This document shows positions 57,427 through 64,000 of a stretch of 64,000 nt of DNA, in pieces. A program made the translations under genes and the position numbers. Within the stretch, counting starts at the first letter, position 1, and each line of letters begins with the position of its first letter. This DNA comes from Azospirillum oryzae (GTDB lineage: Bacteria > Pseudomonadota > Alphaproteobacteria > Azospirillales > Azospirillaceae): assembly GCF_008364795.1 (NCBI RefSeq), contig NZ_VTTM01000005.1, positions 341,583-405,582 of the forward strand, read 5' to 3'. The notes beneath the pieces were generated by a model. That model saw only the letters and a list, made by a program, of their open reading frames with translations. It made no database searches and was not told the origin of the DNA.

Positions 57427-59202
57427 CTACTGGCCACGCTGATAGAGCTCAGCGACCCAGGGTGAGTGATGATGCTCCTGATAAACGAGGCACAGCTCTT
57501 TGCGCGGCCGTGTCACACCTACATAGAATAGACGCCTCGCCTCGCGCAACGCACGGCCACTTTTTCTATCGCGCCAGTTTGGAATGTCGCTATCATTGAT
57601 CCCAAATAGGACAACGGCATCAAACTCGCGGCCCTTGGCACTATGGAAGGTACTCAAAGTAACGCGGCCAGTGCCTTCAATACGGCCAGAGAAGGTGTTG
57701 AGCGGCATGTCGCGACCCTGCGTCGGATCAGTCCGCTTCATCATATCTAGGCAGACCTCCCATTCTTGGTGAGGGTTGCGGGAAATGGGCTGCCATACTG
57801 CGATGAGTTCACGGCAAAAGCGGCTCAGCCAAGCATGAGTGGTCTCGCCTGCATCAATGCCGCTGCGTAGAAATGCCAATAGCTGGCGCGACAGCGCCTG
57901 CGCTTCCGCCTCGCTCGCGCGCCCACCATAGACCAGACTGAGTGCTTGACCGAGCAGTCTGCCGTAAGGTGGATCGGCAACACGCCATCCGCCTGTCACC
58001 CAGCCAGCGCAAGCCTCGGCGAACCGGGCTAAACGTGAGCTACGGTTCACTAATGCGTTAACGTCAGTGCGGACAAAGGGAGTATCAGCATGTTCGAGCG
58101 ATTCGACAACTATATCGCCGAGCCACGCGGCACGATAGAGGATCGCGATTTGCTCAAGTTGGAAACCGCGGCCGAGCAATGTTGGCAAAACGGTCTTGGC
58201 AATATGTTGGGCCTGCAGGCTATGCTCGCCTTCTACTGGCCAGAAGGTCAACTCACCATCATGTGCGCCTTCGACACCGCGATAATCACGGTCCTCACCA
58301 AGCGCTCCCAAGGAGGCGCGAATGATCTTTGCACCTGAGCGATAGTTGAGTCGAAGACGTATTGTCCGGATATCAGCTCGATCGGTGAGGCTTTCCAACA
58401 GTTCAGGATTGGCGCCTGTGAAGCCGTAGATCGACTGATCAGCGTCACCGACCGCGAACAAGCGGATGCCACTCTCGAAGCAGAGCAGCAGAACCAGTTC
58501 GTGAAGTGCATGACCTAGATCTTGGTATTCGTCGACGAACAAGACGGGAAAACGGGCGCGTAATGCATCACGGATCCAGGGATGATCCTTGATCATACGG
58601 AAGGCGATGAGCGGCATGTCATTGAAATCGATTAATCCATTGCGCCGCAACTCGGCTTCATAAGCCTCAATGAAGTCAGCAAGCTCAGGATTTTGTCCGC
58701 GCCAGACGGGCAGCCTGCGATCGACATCACGGCGCCGTTTCTCCTCAGCAAAGAGCCAGCGGTCGTGCGGGTTGCCCCCGTTTCCGAAGACTGCTTCATG
58801 GGCAATTTCGACGGCGGCGCGGCACTCGCTACGAGCCGCGACGCGAAAGCGGTCAGGAAGAAGCCCCGCGATGCATCTCGCATAAGGTGCAATAACTTGA
58901 GTGAGTGCAAAACTGTGCACGGTGCCAATGAAACAGCGCTCACTGCTCATGATCCCGAGCTTAGCGAGACGCGTTTCAAGTTCCGTCGCACATTCATTGT
59001 TGTAGGTGATGCAGGCGACGCCACGTGGATCAACGACATCTTCAACCAAGGTCCGCGCCATGGCAGTGGTTAAGGTTTTAGTCTTGCCGCTGCCAGGACC
59101 CGCCAGGACTACACAATGCCCACGCTCATGCGCTGCATCAAATTGCTCTGGATTGCGTTCGAGGTCCGCGAGCGCTCGAGCCACCCCGACATACTTAGAC
59201 AC
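57427..59202 (-). CDS. gajB: Gabija defence helicase GajB (UvrD-like)
   Basis: 591 residues. Superfamily 1A motifs: Q/Walker A VLAGPGSGKTKTL (32-44), TYNNECATELETR, FVDEYQDLGHAL, VGDADQSIYGFTGAN, LRLNYRS, STFHSAKGREFDAVVL and VGVTRPRKEL. Gabija pairs such a helicase with a GajA OLD nuclease. It overlaps gajA by eight bases on the same strand. Confidence 0.88.
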   Translation of the reverse strand: MSKYVGVARALADLERNPEQFDAAHERGHCVVLAGPGSGKTKTLTTAMARTLVEDVVDPRGVACITYNNECATELETRLAKLGIMSSERCFIGTVHSFALTQVIAPYARCIAGLLPDRFRVAARSECRAAVEIAHEAVFGNGGNPHDRWLFAEEKRRRDVDRRLPVWRGQNPELADFIEAYEAELRRNGLIDFNDMPLIAFRMIKDHPWIRDALRARFPVLFVDEYQDLGHALHELVLLLCFESGIRLFAVGDADQSIYGFTGANPELLESLTDRADIRTIRLRLNYRSGAKIIRASLGALGEDRDYRGVEGAHDGELTFWPVEGEHSLQAQHIAKTVLPTLLGRGFQLEQIAILYRAAWLGDIVVESLEHADTPFVRTDVNALVNRSSRLARFAEACAGWVTGGWRVADPPYGRLLGQALSLVYGGRASEAEAQALSRQLLAFLRSGIDAGETTHAWLSRFCRELIAVWQPISRNPHQEWEVCLDMMKRTDPTQGRDMPLNTFSGRIEGTGRVTLSTFHSAKGREFDAVVLFGINDSDIPNWRDRKSGRALREARRLFYVGVTRPRKELCLVYQEHHHSPWVAELYQRGQ

Positions 59203-60973
59203 GGGATGCCACGAACTGTATGGCCGAAGCGATATAGGACGGCGGAGTCAGACCGGGCAGCTTCTTCACGAGCTTCGCACTCAGGCGCCCCTTACCGATA
59301 TCGGCGATCATTGCGAGGAGTTGGTCGGGGTCAACGGCTGTGCCCGAACGCCAAGCGACAATGCGCGCAGTGCGCTTAGGACCGAATCCCTGCTCATCAA
59401 GAATGCTCAATAACGCCTCCGATAGCTTTGGCGTGTTCGCGACAGCGACCTCAAAAGTTAAATCGTTCAGGAAGATGCCAGACTGTGCCCAGCCGGTGGC
59501 GAAGCTCTGGAAGTCAGCTGCTTCCCAGCTCGTGCGTTCCGCAGGCGTCAGCGGAGCATTCCCGGACACCGTGCAATAGGCATCCCATATCTCCAGCGTC
59601 CGTGCTTTGCCGAGCGGTGGCTTGGTGCCGTCGAGCGGATCCCAGTCGGTGACGACGGCGAACGGCAAGCCGAGACTGCCAGCAAGTTTCACATAAGGTG
59701 TAAAATTTGTGCCGGCGACATTGCAGACGGTAATACCGAGCTGGTCCAGGTTATAGCCCAGTGCATCTGCAAAGCTAGGCAGTAGCGCCTCCTCAGCGTC
59801 GCCTTCGACAAAAATAACGCCCCGCGCGAAAAGCAACTCGGACCGGGTCGCGGTTAGGTAGCGCTCGATATCATCAAGTTCATCAGGCGTCACAGGCACC
59901 GCAGCAAGTGAATAGGCTTGGGATGTACCACTCACCGACCGCAAGCTTACGATCGACCGCAACGGCGCAATCGCGGCGAGAGTCGGAGAATGACTGGTGA
60001 CAATCAGTGCTTGGGCAGGATCGGCATCTTGGAAGAGCTTATCGAAGACGGCGCGCTGGAGTTGAGGATGAAGATGCGCTTCAGGTTCCTCAATACAAAG
60101 TAGCGAGTAGTTGCGTTCGTTCTTGGAGCGTCGCCAAGAAAATTCGGCCAGCTTCAGTGCAACCAGCGCAACATTGGCGGAACCTAGACTGGCCTCAGCA
60201 ATGCCGCGCTTACCATTATCGATAAACATAGCAATTGAGCGAAAAAGACGGAGCGGATCAGCTGGCGCAAAGCGCAAACGCGCATTAAGATCGTGCGCAG
60301 TTCCGCTGAGGTTAAGGATTCCCGTCCGCAAAGAATTCTCGAGCGCCTTTACGGGTGGAAAGCTCTCCAGCTTCTTGGTCGCAACCTCAAGATCGGCGGC
60401 GACACCCATTAGGTCTGTGCGGCTAACCGACGCGACCGCATCTTCGAGCAGCGGCCGAAGCGGAGAGTTTCGCCAGGAGCCAAGCTGACCTTCGGCGTCA
60501 CGCAAGGCATCGAGCATATCAAGTGCAATCCGCCGGCGTACCCGACTCGGTACCGCACGAGCTTCATCGCCGCCGCCGTAAACAATGAATTCACAATCCT
60601 CGCCAGATTGTGGAATTCCAGCGATATCGGCCTTCTTACGATAGATATAGCTTAGACGCGCGACGGTAGGATCGTCGCTGGTGCGAAAGTCAGTTAGCAG
60701 GGCAACCAGTGCGTCGTCAGAATCAAAATCTGCAAAATCGAGATGGACTTCGATCTGCGGGTTCTGTTTCTGGTCGCAGCCGTCCCAATAATCCGAAAGT
60801 TTCAGTTGCCGTGCGGAGTCAGGAAGGGTTGGATCAAGTACCAGCCGAATGGCGAAAAGCAGATTGCTCTTGCCGACGCGGTTCTCGCCCAATAGCACAA
60901 CGTTACCGATAAGCGGGATATCGACCGTAGCAAAGTTGCGGAAATTACGGACAATAAGTCTTGCTAAGCGCAT
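59195..60973 (-). CDS. gajA: Gabija defence ATPase-nuclease GajA (OLD family)
   Basis: 592 residues, close to the usual GajA length. An ABC-type ATPase domain (LARLIVRNFRNF, Walker A GENRVGKSN at 29-37, IEEPEAHLHPQLQRAVF Walker B/signature) is followed by a TOPRIM nuclease domain (VIFVEGDAEEALL and VVTDWDPLDG). GajA nicks DNA at low NTP and works with GajB. GGAGAGG precedes the ATG and the upstream 40 bases are AT-rich, a likely promoter. Confidence 0.9.
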   Translation of the reverse strand: MRLARLIVRNFRNFATVDIPLIGNVVLLGENRVGKSNLLFAIRLVLDPTLPDSARQLKLSDYWDGCDQKQNPQIEVHLDFADFDSDDALVALLTDFRTSDDPTVARLSYIYRKKADIAGIPQSGEDCEFIVYGGGDEARAVPSRVRRRIALDMLDALRDAEGQLGSWRNSPLRPLLEDAVASVSRTDLMGVAADLEVATKKLESFPPVKALENSLRTGILNLSGTAHDLNARLRFAPADPLRLFRSIAMFIDNGKRGIAEASLGSANVALVALKLAEFSWRRSKNERNYSLLCIEEPEAHLHPQLQRAVFDKLFQDADPAQALIVTSHSPTLAAIAPLRSIVSLRSVSGTSQAYSLAAVPVTPDELDDIERYLTATRSELLFARGVIFVEGDAEEALLPSFADALGYNLDQLGITVCNVAGTNFTPYVKLAGSLGLPFAVVTDWDPLDGTKPPLGKARTLEIWDAYCTVSGNAPLTPAERTSWEAADFQSFATGWAQSGIFLNDLTFEVAVANTPKLSEALLSILDEQGFGPKRTARIVAWRSGTAVDPDQLLAMIADIGKGRLSAKLVKKLPGLTPPSYIASAIQFVASRV

Positions 60974-61553
60974 GCCGCCTCTCCGCGCACCCTATCTATT
61001 GAATATAACCAGAGATGCTATGCAACCATAGAAAGTCAACAAGGATTCGCGAAGCGTGGTGAACAGGAGGGAAAAAGCCGCTAGACACCAAAGCTGCCCC
61101 GCCCCATCTTTGGCGCTGACCCGCCGAACCAGAATGAAGGGCCAGGAGCAACTCCGGAGCCAGAGTCTACTTTCGTCGCATTGACTTGAACCGTGTTTTG
61201 TCTGGCTGACTACCCGCTTCAGTCGGGTGGATGTCTTTTACTTGAGAAGGAATGGCCCAATCGAGGGCCAAAAGAAGCCTAGGCGCCAAGCCAAGGCTCT
61301 CAGGAATGCTCCACAATTACGCAGCTTTATCAAAGGCTGTATCCCCGCTCACGTGCTTGCGGAAGTTTCGCAACTGAGCGAGTCCAGGTGGCACGGCGCA
61401 GTCCATTGGGGGACTGAATGTATGTGGTTCATTCTGTTGGCGGCCGTGTGCATATTCCCGTCGAGCGACGAGGCGTCACATACCTGAGCTATCCCGCGGA
61501 ACATTTCCATACCTTGCTAGCGTATAGAGGCCTGGGACTCGACGCCCAAGAAC
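60974..61553. other. Gap without a supported gene between gajA and the IS
   Basis: 580 bases. The first 60 or so are AT-rich and probably carry the gajAB promoter (minus). An 86-codon open frame at 61227-61487 shows no family, no good ribosome site and a late stop, so it is not called. Confidence 0.5.
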
Positions 61554-61633
61554 TAGGACCTGTTAGCGCCTGAGCACCGGCTGCACTCCTGCCTGAATTG
61601 TGGAGGGTTGGAGGCGACTGTGCTGACCAAGGT

Positions 61634-62419
61634 TCATGAGCCCGCCGTGCCTTGCCGCCCGAGTGCTAAGTCCACCTCCACCATGGGGTCGTTGAACGTC
61701 CAACGGGGAACCGTGCGGATGCGGTCGAGGCCTGCGAAGACGCTTCCGATGTCCGCGCCCTCCGGCGAGTCCCCCAGTGCGGCGGTGAACTCCTTGCCGA
61801 AGCCGTCGAAGCCGTTGGCGTCGACCTCGCACAGGTGGATTTGGTTCCAGTCGACCTTGAACCCAGGATCACGGTAGAGCACCGCAGCGGTCTCCATCGC
61901 CCTGAATGTCCCAAACCTGTTTGTCCGGACGAGCTTCGCGGCGGCGGGACCACAATATCTCCGCATGACATCCCTGTACTCCCTGAGATGCGCCGCTCGC
62001 ACGTCTATGTACTCCAGCGACGCTGGTCGATGAGCTGAGCCCTGCCAGTTGCGGGGCAGCACGAAGGATTCGGGGGTCGTCAGAAGAACCTCCGCGCGCA
62101 GCAGGTCCGTCCCGGCCGGCCGCGGCTTGACCACAAGGTCATAGATGGCGTCGGCAGGAACTACGTCGCGGAAGTAGCTCAGCTCCAGATGGCTCCACAC
62201 TGGCGCGTCCGCTGCGTTCTGGAAGACGGTGCGGTGCCGATAGAGCGCCTGACCGAGGCATGTCTCTCCAAAGCGCCCCCAGTCCAAGGCGCTGTCCTTG
62301 AGCGCGGTTTCCGCCCCGGGATCCCGCGCCTCGAGCGTCCGGGCAAGTACGACGAGTCGGTCGTGTGGCTCGATCCGGGCCAGATACGGCTCGTCCGGGG
62401 GAAGAATGACTTCAGTCAT
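61634..62419 (-). CDS. Unknown protein carried inside the IS5-type element
   Basis: 261 residues from MTEVILPPDEPY; an upstream extension to 62683 overlaps the transposase and is rejected. No family recognised. Visible features: ALDWGRFGETCLGQALYRHR, VWSHLELSYFRDVVPADAIY, SHRPASLEYIDV region, and a conserved-looking C-terminal VDWNQIHLCEVDANGFDGFG. No membrane helix or signal peptide. It reads away from the transposase from a 76-base shared gap, inside the IS ends, so it is likely a passenger. Confidence 0.65.
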   Translation of the reverse strand: MTEVILPPDEPYLARIEPHDRLVVLARTLEARDPGAETALKDSALDWGRFGETCLGQALYRHRTVFQNAADAPVWSHLELSYFRDVVPADAIYDLVVKPRPAGTDLLRAEVLLTTPESFVLPRNWQGSAHRPASLEYIDVRAAHLREYRDVMRRYCGPAAAKLVRTNRFGTFRAMETAAVLYRDPGFKVDWNQIHLCEVDANGFDGFGKEFTAALGDSPEGADIGSVFAGLDRIRTVPRWTFNDPMVEVDLALGRQGTAGS

Positions 62420-62495
62420 TGGACACCTCTGTAGCAGACTTCCTACGTGTCGGGGTCTGAGCGCGTTGCCCTCCGGTGGGAACCGGGAGAGCGCC

Positions 62496-63266
62496 ATGCT
62501 GAACGACACGCAATGGGCAGTGCTGGGGCCGTTGGTTGAGGCCTGCCGCCCGCATTCCAAGGTGCCGCCCTCGAATCTGCGGCGGACCGTCAGTGCCATC
62601 CTATGGCGGCACGAGAACGGGGCCAAGTGGCGCTCGTTGCCCTCTGATCTCGGGCCGTGGTGGATGGCGGCGCAGACCTTCATCCGCTGGTCGCGGCTGG
62701 GCGTGTGGGAGCGCCTGCTCGCGCTCGTGCAGGAGCGAGGCGTTCAGCTCGGCATGGCGTTCCTGGACGGCACGAGCGTCCGTGCTCACCAGAAGGCAGC
62801 AGGGGCGACCCGAAAAAGGGACTCTCAAGCTGAGCGAGACGCACGTGAAGCGCTTGGGCGTTCTCGTGGCGGCTTTGGAACCAAGGTCTGCGTGATCGCG
62901 GACGGCTCAGGGCGGGCGGTTGCCTTCCGGATCGCGCCCGGGCAGGCCCATGAACTGCCGCACGCCGTGCCCTTGCTCGACCGCCTGCCGGCCGTGCCGC
63001 TGTGGATCGTAGCAGATCGTGGTTACGCCAGCCACGCCTTCCGCCAGCACCTGCGCGACCGGGGCGCGAAGCCTGCCATCCCGCCCAAGCGCACCGAGCC
63101 CGCCTTGGCTTGGCCAGCGTGGGCCTATAACAACCGGAACAGGGTCGAGCGCCTCTGGGTGCGCCTGAAAGAGTGGCGGGCCGTCGCTACGCGCTACGAG
63201 AAAACCGCAGCATCCTTCATGGGCGTCCTCTGCCTCGCCGCCGCCCTCGATTGGATCAGGAGCTAA
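62496..63266 (+). CDS. IS5/IS427-group transposase
   Basis: 256 residues. DUF4096-like N-terminus (LNDTQWAVLGPLVEA, RRTVSAILWRHENGAKWRSLP) and a DDE core: Asp in MAFLDGTSVRAHQ, Asp in IVADRGYAS, Glu in NRVERLWVRLKEWRAVATRYEKTAASF. It reads as one frame, whereas many relatives need a -1 frameshift. ATG preceded by GGGAGAG. It looks intact. Confidence 0.9.
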   Translation: MLNDTQWAVLGPLVEACRPHSKVPPSNLRRTVSAILWRHENGAKWRSLPSDLGPWWMAAQTFIRWSRLGVWERLLALVQERGVQLGMAFLDGTSVRAHQKAAGATRKRDSQAERDAREALGRSRGGFGTKVCVIADGSGRAVAFRIAPGQAHELPHAVPLLDRLPAVPLWIVADRGYASHAFRQHLRDRGAKPAIPPKRTEPALAWPAWAYNNRNRVERLWVRLKEWRAVATRYEKTAASFMGVLCLAAALDWIRS

Positions 63267-63275
63267 CAGGCCCTA

Positions 63276-63535
63276 ACTGCAACAAATACATTCCGTTGAA
63301 CATGGCGCCCGCAATTGCTTGGAGGCGCTTGGTGAGTTAGCGCGTGGAGAGTATGCCCACCGCTCGCTTCTCAAACAGGCAGTCAATGGCGCAAAGCGAA
63401 TGGATGGCCGTCCGCCTTCCGACCACAAGCCAAAGTCTGCTCCTGGCGCACCTCAGCCAGTGGGCCGGCATCTCCACCGATCCTCTGGTTCCATCCGATG
63501 CTGGTGGACTCTGCCTCGCCGATCCGGAGAGGCAC
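63276..63535. other. Short gap before the third recombinase copy
   Basis: 260 bases; the last 47 or so resemble the leader of the intact recombinase (CCATCCGA ... CGGAGAGGC before ATG), so the copy was moved with its leader. Nothing else is seen. Confidence 0.5.
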
Positions 63536-63923
63536 ATGTTCACGAGGAGACCAAGGATGAGCCAAGCCTCCCAGGTCGGTCGGATCCCGTGGAACAAAGG
63601 TCGCCTGATCGGACCGAAACCTCCGCTCAAGCCGAAGCATGTCTGGGGAGTCCGCATTCGCCTTCAGCTGGCGGACGCGACACGCGACCTCGCGATGTTC
63701 GATCTGGCCATCGACAGCAAGCTGCGCGGGTGCGATCTCGTCCGTCTCAAGATCGGCGATGTTGCCCTGAACGGCTCAGTACTCTCCCGCGCGACCGTGG
63801 TGCAGCAGAAGACGGGCCATCCGGTCCAGTTCGAGATCACCGAGCAGACCCGGGAGTCGGTCGGCCGATGGATCCGGCTGAGGAGCGGCCGCAGCAGCGA
63901 TTACCTGTTCCCGAGCCGTGTGC
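63536..63923 (+). pseudogene. Small tyrosine recombinase, truncated by an IS
   Basis: Starts MFTRRPRMSQASQVGRIPWN and stays close to the intact copy at 52674 for about 129 residues (SKLRGCDLVRLKIGDVALNG, VQQKTGHPVQFEITEQ, SSDYLFPSRV). The match stops at 63922-63923, where insertion sequence begins; the His-x-x-Arg and Tyr region is absent. The frame stays open into the IS to the window end, so a fusion stub may be made. Confidence 0.88.
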
Positions 63924-64000
63924 TGCAGATTCCGACTGAAAGCGGCCACGGTTTCCGACGCCAAAGCGGCCAGTGTTCCGATCGCAAGCCGGCCGGCATT
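63923..64000. mobile_element. End of an insertion sequence with repeated terminal motifs (IS21-like)
   Basis: Three related 21-base motifs spaced 23 bases apart begin at 63930, 63953 and 63976 (TTCCGACTGAAAGCGGCC, TTCCGACGCCAAAGCGGCC, TTCCGATCGCAAGCCGGCC). Multiple terminal repeats of this kind mark IS21-family ends. The element interrupts the recombinase gene and continues beyond the window. Confidence 0.6.

Larger units (their letters stand above)
61554..63275 (+). mobile_element. IS5/IS427-type insertion element with passenger gene
   Basis: Left end GGACCTGTTAGCGCCTGA (from 61556) and right end (reverse complement GGGCCTGTTAGCTCCTGA, ending 63273) match at 16 of 18 bases. A TA dinucleotide flanks both (61554-61555 and 63274-63275), the target expected for this family. 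Inside are a transposase gene near the right end (62496-63266) and a minus-strand gene (61634-62419) unrelated to transposition. Ordinary relatives are under 1 kb; this is 1,718 bases. Confidence 0.75.

Noticed and set aside
59195..60973. GajA as a plain RecF/OLD repair protein
   Set aside because: The TOPRIM domain and the overlapping UvrD-type partner are the Gabija pairing.
61227..61487. 86-codon open frame between gajA and the IS
   Set aside because: No family, no ribosome site and mixed composition; not supported as a gene.

Overview
The window looks like part of a large replicon of a GC-rich alphaproteobacterium, most likely Azospirillum or a close Rhodospirillales relative. This rests on the uniformly high GC, on a 2-keto-3-deoxy-L-arabonate dehydratase that closely resembles the Azospirillum enzyme, and on an alphaproteobacterial trb/RepA/DUF736/DUF2285 conjugation module. 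It falls into three blocks.

(1) 1-29228, catabolic block. The tail of a Liv-type ABC importer (livF end, livH, livM, binding protein) finishes at a clear terminator. A divergent GntR regulator follows, then a long plus-strand operon for sugar-acid or hydroxy-acid use: FMN 2-hydroxyacid dehydrogenase, DapA-type keto-deoxy-acid dehydratase, complete sugar ABC importer, SMP-30 lactonase, GlcD-like FAD dehydrogenase, Ldh2 oxidoreductase and a XylX-type FAH-family dehydratase. A LysR gene (minus) faces a second operon: GH88 hydrolase, MaoC hydratase, CoA-transferase, iron alcohol dehydrogenase, aldehyde dehydrogenase, acyl-CoA dehydrogenase, acyl-CoA ligase and the electron-transfer flavoprotein EtfB/EtfA. 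Together these import a substrate, oxidise it, activate the acid to CoA and feed electrons to ETF. A lower-GC LysR gene ends the block.

(2) 29251-48416, conjugative element core, almost all minus strand. In transcription order it has an FseA-like excision activator split over two frames, an AlpA/RdfS-like excisionase, RepA, ParA, a ribbon-helix-helix protein, a second ParA with a degenerate P-loop, an oriT-like gap, a VirD2-type relaxase, a coupling protein split in two, and a full trbBCDEJKLFGI operon. Just upstream lie a small DUF2285 protein (QseM-like) and a divergent XRE repressor (QseC-like). FseA + QseM + QseC + RdfS is the control circuit known from ICEMlSym of Mesorhizobium, so this is probably an ICE or ICE-like plasmid of that family. 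The FseA split sits exactly at a UUU-U slip site that would restore the frame by +1 shifting.

(3) 48506-64000, accessory and defence region. It holds a deleted SWIM/SNF2 helicase pseudogene, a DEDDh exonuclease, DUF427 and MltR-like proteins, then two phage-defence systems back to back: Hachiman (HamA/HamB, plus strand) and Gabija (GajA/GajB, minus strand). Three copies of one small tyrosine recombinase (one intact, one internal fragment, one truncated) punctuate this region. A 1.7-kb IS5/IS427-type element with good terminal repeats and a TA duplication carries, besides its transposase, an unrelated passenger gene on the opposite strand. The window ends inside another insertion sequence that interrupts the third recombinase copy.
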